Shown here piece by piece: positions 9,356-17,940 of a stretch of DNA of 64,000 bases (position 1 is the first letter of the stretch; the number at the start of each line of letters is the position of its first letter). The DNA comes from Streptomyces liangshanensis (GTDB lineage Bacteria; Actinomycetota; Actinomycetes; Streptomycetales; Streptomycetaceae). The translations under genes and the position numbers were made by a program. Where the stretch lies: contig NZ_CP050177.1 in the NCBI RefSeq assembly GCF_011694815.1, positions 806,001 to 870,000 of the forward strand, written 5' to 3'. The notes beneath the pieces were generated by a model, which was not told the origin of the DNA, searched no databases, and saw only the letters and a list, made by a program, of their open reading frames with translations.

Positions 9356-10552
9356 CTACAGGAAGACCGATTCGACGGGGTTGCCCATGAGGGAGGAGCC
9401 GAGCAGGCCGAGGTTCGCCTCGTAGTTGAGCAGGGCATGGTTGCTCAGGACGGCGAGGTCCCGGTTCATGCGCTGGCCCGCGACGTCGAGGCCGAAGGCG
9501 CTCGCCCCGCCGATGCGGGAGAGCTTCGTCGCCGCCTCGGTCGAGCAGCGCGTCACGTACGCCACGGTGGCGCGGACGTGCACGCGCTCCTCGGGGGTCA
9601 TGTCGGTTCCCGCGACGGCGTGCCCCTGCACGAGGTCGACGGCGTCGCGGGCGAAGGCGAGGGCGGACTTGATCAGCATGTCGATCTCGCCGACCTGGTA
9701 CTGGGCGACAGGGCTCGCCGACTGCGGCGCGAAGTCCTCGAACGACGTGGCCCGGCCGGGAGCCCGCTCCAGGAAGGACCGCAGGGCGCCCTGCGCCATG
9801 CCGAGGAGCGTGCCGGCGCTCGCCAGCAGCAGGAACGGGAACACCGCGTACGAGTACTCGACCTCGCCCCTGTTGGCGTCCGACGCGTGTGCTCCGGCCA
9901 GGAGCGGCGGGAAGAACACCGCGCGCTCCGCCGGGACGAACAGATCGGTGGCGACGGAGGTGTTGCTTCCCGTTCCGCCCATCCCGCTCATGTTCCAGTC
10001 GTCGAGGACCGTCATCTCCGGGGTGGGGACCAGCACGAGGTACGGGGCCATGGAGCCGTCGTCCTGCGGCAGGAGTGTGGCGAGGACGTTCCAGGTGGAG
10101 TCCAGGACGCCGGTGTTCCACGGCCAGCGGCCGTTCAGCACGAAGCCGCCGTCCACCGGGGCGAGGGTCCCGGCGGGGGTCGAGATGCCCGCAACCCGGG
10201 CGCCCGGGTCGGCGAAGACCTCTTCCTGCACGGAGTCGGGGAACAACGAGGCCCAGTACCCGCACAGGGCGTACAGCGCCGTCACCCAGGCCGTGGAGCC
10301 GCAGGCGGTGGCGAGCGTACGGGTCACCTCGAACTCCGTCGCCAGGCTCGCCTGCGACCCGCCGAACCGGGCGGGCGTGGTCAGCCGCGTCAGCCCGGCC
10401 GCCTCCAGGGCCTCGACGTTCGCCGCGGGCAGCCGCTTCCCCCGCTCCGCCTCGGCGGCGTTGCTCCTCAGCAGGGGGAGCAGCCCCTCCGCCGACGCGA
10501 CCGCCTTCCGGTCCACCGTTCCCGACACCACGCCGAATTCCCTGACGGTCAT
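9356..10552 (-). CDS. acyl-CoA dehydrogenase-fold flavoprotein (possible group D monooxygenase)
   Basis: A 398-aa protein of the acyl-CoA dehydrogenase superfamily: N-terminal helical domain, a beta domain (GGFVLNGRWPWNTGV, then NMSGMGGTGSNTSVATDLFVPA), and a C-terminal four-helix domain. The pattern, lacking a clear catalytic Glu context, fits the flavin-dependent hydroxylase branch (HsaA/HpaB-like oxygenase) as well as true dehydrogenases. The start at 10552 is set by AGGAGA five bases upstream. The aldo/keto reductase lies upstream on the same strand, 163 bp away. Confidence 0.75.
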   Translation of the reverse strand: MTVREFGVVSGTVDRKAVASAEGLLPLLRSNAAEAERGKRLPAANVEALEAAGLTRLTTPARFGGSQASLATEFEVTRTLATACGSTAWVTALYALCGYWASLFPDSVQEEVFADPGARVAGISTPAGTLAPVDGGFVLNGRWPWNTGVLDSTWNVLATLLPQDDGSMAPYLVLVPTPEMTVLDDWNMSGMGGTGSNTSVATDLFVPAERAVFFPPLLAGAHASDANRGEVEYSYAVFPFLLLASAGTLLGMAQGALRSFLERAPGRATSFEDFAPQSASPVAQYQVGEIDMLIKSALAFARDAVDLVQGHAVAGTDMTPEERVHVRATVAYVTRCSTEAATKLSRIGGASAFGLDVAGQRMNRDLAVLSNHALLNYEANLGLLGSSLMGNPVESVFL

Positions 10553-10715
10553 CTCTGTCTCCTGTACGAGCCCTGCACGGTCTCCGCGTACGGCCCGGGC
10601 GCGCGGAGCGCCGAGTGCCGTCCTTTGTTCAACGACCTCGCCGGTCGTTCGGTTCAATCCGGGCATCGGCGGCCGGAACCGGCCAGGGGTGAGGACTACA
10701 GGTCAGGGCCCCGGG

Positions 10716-11588
10716 TCACAGTGCGTCGAGTGCCGAGCGCTCGCTGTCGTCGAGCGTCAGGTCGGCCGCCGCCGCCGAGTCGCGGGCGGTCTCGGGCCGG
10801 GTGGAGCCGGGGATGGGGACGACAAGCGGGGATTTGCCGAGCATCCAGGCGAGGACCACCTGCTGAGGGCTCACCCCGTGCGCCTCGGCGACGCGGGTGA
10901 ACCGGTCGTGGACGGGGGTGCCGGCGTCGGAGCGGGAGACCCCGTGCAGCGGACCCCAGGGCAGGAACGCGATCCCCAGGGAGTGGCAGAGCTCCAGTTC
11001 GGGTTCGCTGGAGCGGAACGCGGGCGAGAACTGGTTCTGCACGGCGACGAGGCGTCCGCCCAGGATGTCGTTGGCGAAGGAGATCTGCTCGGTGCCGGCG
11101 TTGGAGATGCCCGCCATCCGGATCTTCCCGGCGTCGAGCAGGTCGCGGATCGCGCCGACGGAGTCCTCGTACGGCACGTCCCGGTCGGTGCGGTGCAGGA
11201 AGTACAGGCCGATCGCCTCGACCCCCAGCCGCGCGAGCGAGCCCTCGCAGGCGGCCTTGATGTGCTCGGGCCGCCCGTTCACGGGCCAGATGTACGGGCC
11301 CGGGTCGAGGTCGGGGCGCGAATGACCGCCCTTGGTGCAGACGAGTACGTCCGCTCCGCCGCTGTGGGAGGCGAGCGCCTTGGCGATCAGTCTCTCGTTG
11401 TGCCCGAGCTCGTCGTGTCCCGCCAGGTGGTAGGAGTCGGCGGTGTCGATGAGGGTCACCCCGGCGTCGATCGCCGCGTGAATGGTGGCGATCGACCGCG
11501 CCTCGTCGGGCCGGCCCTCGATCGACAGGTTCATGCCGCCGAGCCCCACGGCGCTGACCTCGGCGTCACCGATCCGGCGTGTCCGCAT
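10716..11588 (-). CDS. aldo/keto reductase
   Basis: A 290-aa (beta/alpha)8 oxidoreductase that uses NADPH to reduce aldehydes and ketones. The catalytic tetrad is in place: Asp48 and Tyr53 (LIDTADSYHLAGHD), Lys86 (VCTKGGH) and His132 (LYFLHRTD). The C-terminal VVPIPGSTRPE is the cofactor-binding loop of the family. It looks intact. A fairly AT-rich stretch (TACCTTAATTCTAGATC at about 11634) just upstream probably holds its promoter. Confidence 0.9.
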   Translation of the reverse strand: MRTRRIGDAEVSAVGLGGMNLSIEGRPDEARSIATIHAAIDAGVTLIDTADSYHLAGHDELGHNERLIAKALASHSGGADVLVCTKGGHSRPDLDPGPYIWPVNGRPEHIKAACEGSLARLGVEAIGLYFLHRTDRDVPYEDSVGAIRDLLDAGKIRMAGISNAGTEQISFANDILGGRLVAVQNQFSPAFRSSEPELELCHSLGIAFLPWGPLHGVSRSDAGTPVHDRFTRVAEAHGVSPQQVVLAWMLGKSPLVVPIPGSTRPETARDSAAAADLTLDDSERSALDAL

Positions 11589-11878
11589 TCTGATCCACCT
11601 CTTCCAGAAGGAATGACCGTTACCAGGCTTTTGTACCTTAATTCTAGATCAGTCCCGGGCCCCGCCGCCCTGGTGCTGCGCGGGCGCCGCGGCAGGGGTG
11701 TCACGCCCCCGGCGGACGGTACGGTCCGGGCCGGCGTACCCACGCCAGACGTCAACGGCCCCCGCCGGAAGGACCATGGGCCGGTTGCCACGACAACTCG
11801 CCATGAGGGATGGTTGCCTGACGGCAACGTTCCTTCGAGTTGATGAGGTGAGGGATTCGCACAGCGGGTCCTGAAGAT
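11589..11878. other. intergenic region, divergent promoters
   Basis: About 290 bp between the aldo/keto reductase and the PP2C phosphatase, transcribed in opposite directions. No gene is seen. GC content drops near 11630-11650 and again near 11840-11880, as expected for two promoters. Confidence 0.6.
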
Positions 11879-13534
11879 TTGGTCTCCACCCACGTGCAGG
11901 CCGGCGTCGGTTCGTCCCACGGTTCCCCGTGGGGCCACGCCCCGTACCCCGTTCTGGTCGCCGACATCGAGGGCACGCTGGTGAGGCGCAACGACGCCGC
12001 CCGCGTCCTCCTGCCCGCCGCCCGCCCCGGAAGACCCTTCGCGCAGGGGGTGCCCTCCTGGTTGTCGGCGGCGCACGACCGCCTGCGGCACACACACCGG
12101 GAGACCGGCCGGGCCCCGGGCGCACCGCACTTCGGGCCGATCGGCGAGCGCAGTTACGAGGCCCACCCCAGCGTCCAGGACGACGGCGCCGTCGCGTGGT
12201 GGCTCCTCGACGACACCGATCACCGCCTCGTCCGCGAGGCCCTCCACCAGGAGCGTGAGCGCACGGCGTTCCTGGTCCAGGCGTCCAACACCCTGCTCTC
12301 GTCGCTCAATCCGGGACGCTGCATGGACGTGATCGCGCAGTTGGCCGCGGAGCACCTCGCCGACGCGGCGCTGGTCGTCGCGCCGTCCCGGGGGCACCAG
12401 TTGCCCGTCGTGACCTGCGTGCGCGGCGGCGCCCCCGTACCGTCCCACGAACCGGTGGTCCCGGACGACGTGCCGGGACTCGGCGAGGCGCTGCGCGGCT
12501 TCCCGCCGGTGCCCTCGCGGTGGATCGATCCCGCGGCCGCGCCCGCCTGGCTGGTGCCCGAGGGGTTCGGCCCGGTCGGCTCGATCGTGATCACACCGCT
12601 GCCCGGCCACGGAGTCCCGGCGGGGGCGGTCGTCCTGCTGCGGGGCCCGGAGGCGGAGGCGTTCAGCGAAGGGGAGGAGGTGTTCGCCCGGCTGTTCGCC
12701 GCGCGGGCCGGCGCCGCCCTCTCGGCCGCGCGCATGTACGCCGAGCAGTCCTCGATCACCGAGGTGCTGATGCGCGAGCTGCTGCCCCCGTCCCTCCACC
12801 AGATCTCCGGGGTGGACTTCGCCGGCGGCTACCGCCCGTCGGCCGACCACGAACGGGTCGGCGGGGACTTCTACGACGTGCACCCCGCGCCCGTCGAGGG
12901 CCAGGCGTCGCTGGCCACGCTCGGGGACGTGTGCGGCAAGGGGCTGGAGGCCGCCGTGCTGACCGGCAAGATCCGCAACACCCTGCACGCGCTGCTGCCG
13001 ATGGCCGACGACCACCAGAAGATGATCAGCCTGCTCAACACCGCCCTGCTGAACTCCCATCACACCCGGTTCGCCACCCTGGTCCTGGCGTCCGCCGTGC
13101 GGGAGGGCAGCGGGGTCAAGCTGCGCCTGACCAGCGCCGGACACCCGACCCCGCTCATCCTGCGCGCCGGCGGGACCGTGGAGGAGGCCGAGACGCGCGG
13201 CACCCTGGTCGGTGCGATGCCGAGCGCCCCCGCCCGTACCGCGGCGCTCACCCTGGCACCCGGGGAGGCCTGCGTCCTCTACACGGACGGCATCACCGAG
13301 GCCAAGGGCGGGCCGATGGGCGGTGTGCAGTTCGGCGAGAAGCGGCTCCAGCGCGCGCTGTCGGAGTGTGCGGGCATGCCGTCGGAGAGCATCGTGGAGC
13401 GGGTGCAGATGCTGGCCTCGCAGTGGGTGGGCCAGGGCGCGCACGACGACATGGCCGTCGTCGTGATCTCCGCGCCCCGTTCCCACCACCTGAGTGCGGT
13501 GAACGGCCGTACTCGGGGCAGATTCACCGCATGA
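11879..13534 (+). CDS. PP2C/SpoIIE-type Ser/Thr phosphatase with PAS-like and GAF-like sensor domains
   Basis: A protein of about 551 aa. Residues 22-120 read as a degenerate PAS domain (YPVLVADIEGTLVRRNDAA). Residues about 130-285 read as a GAF domain, linked by a signalling helix (EALHQERERTAFLVQASNTLL). The last 250 residues are an RsbU/SpoIIE phosphatase with all metal motifs: RVGGDFYD, GDVCGKG, YTDGITEAKG and GAHDDMAVVVI. Such enzymes dephosphorylate STAS proteins to free sigma factors. The start is a TTG at 11879 or a GTG at 11894. Its stop overlaps the B12 gene start (ATGA), so translation is coupled. Confidence 0.88.
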   Translation: MVSTHVQAGVGSSHGSPWGHAPYPVLVADIEGTLVRRNDAARVLLPAARPGRPFAQGVPSWLSAAHDRLRHTHRETGRAPGAPHFGPIGERSYEAHPSVQDDGAVAWWLLDDTDHRLVREALHQERERTAFLVQASNTLLSSLNPGRCMDVIAQLAAEHLADAALVVAPSRGHQLPVVTCVRGGAPVPSHEPVVPDDVPGLGEALRGFPPVPSRWIDPAAAPAWLVPEGFGPVGSIVITPLPGHGVPAGAVVLLRGPEAEAFSEGEEVFARLFAARAGAALSAARMYAEQSSITEVLMRELLPPSLHQISGVDFAGGYRPSADHERVGGDFYDVHPAPVEGQASLATLGDVCGKGLEAAVLTGKIRNTLHALLPMADDHQKMISLLNTALLNSHHTRFATLVLASAVREGSGVKLRLTSAGHPTPLILRAGGTVEEAETRGTLVGAMPSAPARTAALTLAPGEACVLYTDGITEAKGGPMGGVQFGEKRLQRALSECAGMPSESIVERVQMLASQWVGQGAHDDMAVVVISAPRSHHLSAVNGRTRGRFTA

Positions 13535-14634
13535 GTACCAGTACCCGACACCGGCCTCCCGGCGGCACACAGGTCCCGTACCTGGTCGACGCGCTCTGGG
13601 AGGCCGTCTCAGCGGCGGACGAGTACCTGGCCACCGGTGTGGTCCTGGACGCGCTGGAGGAAGGCGCGGACCCGGAGAGCCTGTTGCTGGACGTGATAGC
13701 CGTGGTGCAGGCCAGGGTCGGCGAGGAGTGGGCCGCGAACCGCATGGGTGTGGCCCAGGAGCACGCGGCCACGGCCATCAACGAGCGGGCCGTCGCCGCC
13801 CTCTCGTCCCACCCGGCCGCCCGTGCCGCCCGTACCGCCCCCCGCCTGGGCAGGATCACCGTCGCCTGCGTGGACGGCGAATGGCACGCGCTGCCCGCGC
13901 GCCTGCTCGCCGAGGTCCTCGCACTCCGCGGCTGGCGGGTGGACTACCTCGGCGCCCAGGTCCCGGCCCCGCACCTGATAGCCCACCTGCACCGCACGGA
14001 CGCCGACGCGGTCGCGCTCTCCAGCTCGATCGCCACCCGGCTGCCGACGGCGCACGCCGCGATCACCGCCTGCCAGGCCGTGGGCGTTCCCGTACTCGTC
14101 GGAGGAGCCGCGTTCGGGGCCGCGGGACGGTACGCCCGCCCGCTCGGCGCCGACGCCTGGGCGCCCGACGCCCGTGCGGCGGCCGACCGGCTGGCCCGCG
14201 GCCCCCTGCCCCGCCCCCGGCCGGGCCATCTGTCGGTCGACGACCTGCCCCACCTGGCCGACCAGGAGTACACGACGGTCGCCCGCAGCGCCCCCGCACT
14301 CGTACGCACGGTGTTCGGCGCGCTCGAGGACGCGTTCCCCGCCGTGCGGGCGTACGACGAGGCGCAGCGCGAGCACACCGCGGAGGATCTCGCGCACATC
14401 GTGGAGTTCCTCGCCACGGCGCTCTACCTGGACGAGGACGAGCTCTTCACCGAGTTCGTCCTGTGGACCACCGGGATCCTCACCGCTCGCGGCGTACCCG
14501 CGCACAGCCTGCCGCCGGCCCTGGACATCCTCGCGCGCGAGCTGAGGGACTTCCCCCGGGCGACCAGGATCCTCGCCCACGCCACGCGCGCCCTGACCCC
14601 CGCTCACCCCAGCACCGCCAGGAATCCCGTATGA
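13531..14634 (+). CDS. cobalamin-binding sensor protein with CarH-type photoreceptor motif, no DNA-binding domain
   Basis: A 367-aa protein. Residues 15-95 are the four-helix cap of B12-binding modules and contain W67, then nine residues, then E77-H78: the W-x9-EH motif of CarH adenosylcobalamin photoreceptors. Residues 105-222 are the Rossmann B12 domain with cobalt-ligand motif E117-W-H119 (ExHxx, final Gly replaced by Pro), LSSS at 163-166 and VGG at 190-192. Residues about 235-367 form a helical domain I cannot assign. There is no MerR helix-turn-helix and no methyltransferase or mutase domain, so it looks like a signalling protein. ATGA overlaps join it to the phosphatase before and the STAS gene after. 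Confidence 0.88.
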   Translation: MSTSTRHRPPGGTQVPYLVDALWEAVSAADEYLATGVVLDALEEGADPESLLLDVIAVVQARVGEEWAANRMGVAQEHAATAINERAVAALSSHPAARAARTAPRLGRITVACVDGEWHALPARLLAEVLALRGWRVDYLGAQVPAPHLIAHLHRTDADAVALSSSIATRLPTAHAAITACQAVGVPVLVGGAAFGAAGRYARPLGADAWAPDARAAADRLARGPLPRPRPGHLSVDDLPHLADQEYTTVARSAPALVRTVFGALEDAFPAVRAYDEAQREHTAEDLAHIVEFLATALYLDEDELFTEFVLWTTGILTARGVPAHSLPPALDILARELRDFPRATRILAHATRALTPAHPSTARNPV

Positions 14635-15071
14635 CCACCACACCCTCCCCCCGCCTGCGGCTGACGACCGTGGACACCGACGCGACGGTCCACATCGAGC
14701 TGCACGGCGATCTCGACTACGACCAGGCCGACCGGCTCCTGGAGGCCGTGACGGCGAAGCTCGCCGAACACCCCCGTCTGGAGGACCTGCACCTGCACTG
14801 CGCGGGGCTCGGGACCGTCGACTCCATGGGGCTGTCCGCCCTGCTCATGATCCACCGCCGGGCCGCCGCGGCAGGGGTACGTCTCCATCTGGACGACCGC
14901 ACGACGACCCTGGACCGGCTCCTGACCCTCACGGGCACCCGGGAGCACCTCACGTCGTTCCCCGCCGACGCCGCGCACCCGTCCCGCACGCCCCTCTCCG
15001 CGGAACCCCCCGGGGCGGCCGGGAACGCCCGGACGGCGGCCCGTACCTCCGAGCCCGACGGCACCACCTGA
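14631..15071 (+). CDS. STAS-domain anti-sigma factor antagonist
   Basis: A 146-aa protein. Residues 10-110 form a STAS domain (VHIELHGDLDYDQADRLLEAV, then GLGTVDSMGLSALLMIHR), with Ser65 at the usual phosphorylation site before the second helix. The Ala/Pro/Thr-rich tail after residue 115 looks disordered. STAS proteins bind RsbW-like kinases when unphosphorylated and so release sigma factors. The upstream PP2C enzyme is the obvious phosphatase. No kinase is in this operon, so the kinase partner must be encoded elsewhere, perhaps in the 42.8-50.7 kb hub (inference). Confidence 0.9.
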   Translation: MTTTPSPRLRLTTVDTDATVHIELHGDLDYDQADRLLEAVTAKLAEHPRLEDLHLHCAGLGTVDSMGLSALLMIHRRAAAAGVRLHLDDRTTTLDRLLTLTGTREHLTSFPADAAHPSRTPLSAEPPGAAGNARTAARTSEPDGTT

Positions 15072-15219
15072 CGTCACGGTCGGCCCCTTCAATTCGCCTG
15101 CCATGCCGGTCATATGGTGGGATCACCTGGCGCTGGACGTGGAGCGTCACGCTCACGTCCGGGCGGTACGACGCGAAGGGGCGGGCGGGCCCGACGGCCC
15201 GGCCGGGGGTGGGGGGATC

Positions 15220-16504
15220 ATGGGAACGCCGACCGCTGCCGTGGGGCAGGTGGAGTCGTGTCCGGAATGCGGCACCGGGATGGCGGTGCACCGGGGGTAC
15301 GTCACGTGGTGTGCCTCGTGCGACTGGAACGTCGACCCCGGTACGCCCGAACCGGCGGCCGGCCGGGTCGAGGCCTTGCGGCGGCGCCTGGCCCGGCGGC
15401 ACGGCCAACGGCTCTTCGAGGAGATGGCCGGCGGCGTGGATCCGCGCCCGCACCGCGACACGTCCAGTGTCCTCGCGTACCTCGTCGCGCTGGCGGTCCA
15501 CGGCAGCACGGTGGTGCTGGCGGCGGCCGGCGTCACGCTGATCGTGGCGGGCTGGGAGACGGTGAGCCAGCCGGTCCTGGGGGCCGTACTCCTGCTGCTG
15601 GCCGTCACCGTCCGGCCCAGGACCGCCCGTGCCCGACGACGTCCCGGTGCTGAGCCGGGACGAGGCGCCCCGGCTGTTCGCCCTCGTGGACGAGGTCGCG
15701 GCGGCCGTCGGCACCACCGGCGTGCACCGCGTGGTGGTCGTACCCGACGCGAACGCCTCGGTCGGCACGTACGGCCTGAGGGGCCGTCGGGTGCTGCGCA
15801 TCGGGCTCGGCCTGTGGGAGATCCTCACCCCCGCCCAGCGCGTGGCGCTCCTCGGCCACGAACTGGGACACTACGCGCACGGCGACACCCGCCGCTCGCG
15901 GGTCGTCGGCACCGCCCTGCGGACCCTCGCCGTCCTGGTGAACCTACTGACACCGGACCCGCCCGACGGGCTGCTGGAGCGGGTCGCGGTCAGCACGCTG
16001 CTGGCGCCGCGCGCGGCGGCCCTGGGCCTCCTCACCGTGCTCGACCATCTGACGCTGCGGGCGTCGCAACGGGCCGAGTACCTCGCCGACGCGGCGGCCG
16101 GACGGGTCGCCTCCACCACCGCCGTCGTGGAGTTGATGGACCGCCTGCTCGTCAGCGACACGGTCGGCGACAAGCTGCGCCGCGAGTCGGTCCTCGCCCA
16201 GACCCGGATCGGCGGAATCCGGCCACGCGACGCCGAGGACGGGTTGTGGGAGCGGATCGCGGCGCAGACCGGGGCCGTTCCGGCGCGGGAGTACGAGCGG
16301 CTGCGCCGGGCCGGTGAGCGGCGCGGCCACAGCGCCGACTCGACGCACCCGCCGACCCACCTGCGCCGGCGGCACCTGGCCGGAGCCGCACCCCGCCCGG
16401 CCCGCGTGACGTGCGACGAGAGCGCCTCCCTGGCGATCGCGGCGGAACTGGCCCCGGCACGGGCGGCGATCGCGCGGCGTGTCATCCGCGACTGCGCGGG
16501 GTGA
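15220..16504 (+). pseudogene. M48-family metallopeptidase, split by a frameshift near 15630
   Basis: The N-terminal part (from ATG 15220) encodes a zinc ribbon (CPECG and CASCDW) and two transmembrane segments, in one frame up to about 15630. The M48 peptidase domain continues one frame over, with PDDVPVLSRDEAPRLFALVD, the zinc site LLGHELGHYAHGD and a later Glu-containing helix (RAEYLADAAAG), to a stop at 16504. Actinobacterial relatives have both parts in one polypeptide. A GTG at 15629 has AGGA upstream, so the peptidase half might still be made alone, but without its membrane anchor. A sequencing error is the alternative. Confidence 0.75.
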
Positions 16505-16557
16505 GCACCGCTCGCGCGCGGGCCGCCCACCGGTCCGGATGCGGTACGAAGAGCGGT

Positions 16558-17145
16558 GTGAACGAACGTACCCGGCCCGCGGGCATCCGTGTATTCGTCG
16601 CCCTCGCCCCGCCGGACGACGCCAAGGAAGAACTGCTCGGGGAGGTGCGTCCCGCCTACGCCACGCATCCCGGCATGCGGTGGAACCGCGTGGAGGACTG
16701 GCACATCACCCTGGCGTACCTCGGGGAACTGCCCACGGAGACGGTGCCGCCGCTGCGCCGGCCCCTCGCCGACCTCGCGGCGCGCCGCCGCCCGCCCCGC
16801 CTCGCGCTGCGCGGCAGCGGCACCTTCGACGACCGGGTGCTGTGGACCGGGCTCGACGGCGATCTGGACGAACTGCGGGCGCTGGCCGCGGACGTGCGTA
16901 CCGTCGTAGCCGCCTGCGGGATCGTCTTCGAGGACCGGCCCCTGCGGCCTCATCTGACACTCGCCCGCGCGCGCCGGGGAGACCTCGCCTCGGTGGGTGA
17001 GATCGCGGGCGGGCTCGCCTCGTTCACCGGGCGCCGGTGGGCCGCCGAGCGTCTGCATCTGGTGGGCAGCAACGCCGCCCGCGGCGACGGGCCGATCCGG
17101 TACCGGGACATCGAGGCGTGGCCGCTCGGTCGCGCCCTCCCCTAG
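16558..17145 (+). CDS. thpR: RNA 2',3'-cyclic phosphodiesterase (2H family)
   Basis: A 195-aa protein of the 2H phosphoesterase family, also called 2'-5' RNA ligase. The two catalytic HxTx motifs are WHITLAYLG and PHLTLARARRG, and the opening VFVALAPPDDAKEELL is typical. The enzyme opens 2',3'-cyclic phosphates on RNA. The GTG at 16558 is used because it precedes the conserved start of the fold; the longer frame overlaps the protease gene. It follows that gene by 53 bp. Confidence 0.9.
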   Translation: MNERTRPAGIRVFVALAPPDDAKEELLGEVRPAYATHPGMRWNRVEDWHITLAYLGELPTETVPPLRRPLADLAARRRPPRLALRGSGTFDDRVLWTGLDGDLDELRALAADVRTVVAACGIVFEDRPLRPHLTLARARRGDLASVGEIAGGLASFTGRRWAAERLHLVGSNAARGDGPIRYRDIEAWPLGRALP

Positions 17146-17290
17146 AACCTGCCCGGTGCGCGCCCGCTGGTCGGCCATGGCCTGATTCCCTCCCCCAAGT
17201 TTCTGGGATGGGCGTCCCTTCCCCTCCGCAGCAGTCTTGAGCACGACACGAACGGACGTACATCCCGTACGTCCGCGACGAGGGAGAGAC

Positions 17291-17809
17291 ATGTCCATGC
17301 GCAGAAGGCTTGTGGGGGCGGTGGCCGCGGGTGCGGCTCTGGCCGGGATGGCGACCGCGGTCGCGCCGGCGGCCGGAGCGGCCGAGCGGGGCGCCGGAGC
17401 GTCGGCGAGTGTGTGGCGCAACATCGTGATCGACGGCACGTACACCATCCGGGACGACGAGGGCCTGTCGGCCGGCACGTACTGCAACGGCAACGTGGCG
17501 ACCGAGAGCTGGGTCAACGAGGAGCGCACGCCGTACCTGTGGTGGTCCACCACCTGCGGCGGCGAGATCCGGACGGAGATGCACGTGTCCGCGCAGACGG
17601 ACGCGGGTGGCGGGGCGCGGGTGTTCGTCACACTGATGCTGTTCGAGGGGACGACGGACACGAACGACGACCGGGACGCGTTCGTCGAGTTCGACCGGTA
17701 CATCCCGGCCGACAAGCTGACCCGGCCCGGGGAGATCGCGCTGCTCAGCGTGGAGAACGGTGGCAAGGACTGGGCCAAGTTCAACCTGACCCTGCGCAAC
17801 ACCGCCTGA
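17291..17809 (+). CDS. secreted protein of unknown function
   Basis: A 172-aa protein with a Sec signal peptide (RRRLVGAVAAGAALAG, cleavage expected after APAAGAAE). The mature part holds two cysteines (TYCNGN and TTCGGE) that could form a disulfide, and is rich in beta-strand-like segments ending in KFNLTLRNTA. The ATG at 17291 has AGGGAGAG just upstream. I do not recognise the family. It stands alone between thpR and a LuxR regulator on the same strand. Confidence 0.8.
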   Translation: MSMRRRLVGAVAAGAALAGMATAVAPAAGAAERGAGASASVWRNIVIDGTYTIRDDEGLSAGTYCNGNVATESWVNEERTPYLWWSTTCGGEIRTEMHVSAQTDAGGGARVFVTLMLFEGTTDTNDDRDAFVEFDRYIPADKLTRPGEIALLSVENGGKDWAKFNLTLRNTA

Positions 17810-17940
17810 CCGTTCCCGTCCGCGCCACCTGGGGGTTGGGCCGGACGCGGCCCGCGCCCCCCGAGAGCCCGGTGGCGCGGCGGCGCGCGCACCACGCCGA
17901 ACCTCTCCGCTTCGGAAGCGGCCGCCGCTAATCTGACCGA

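Noticed and set aside
1..11588. The flavoenzymes, SRPBCC, NTF2 and reductase genes as one natural-product cluster
   Set aside because: No polyketide, peptide or terpene synthase and no shared operon; the genes point in different directions with unrelated regulators.
13531..14634. B12-binding protein as methionine synthase activator or mutase subunit
   Set aside because: There is no methyltransferase or TIM-barrel domain, and the operon partners are a phosphatase and a STAS protein.
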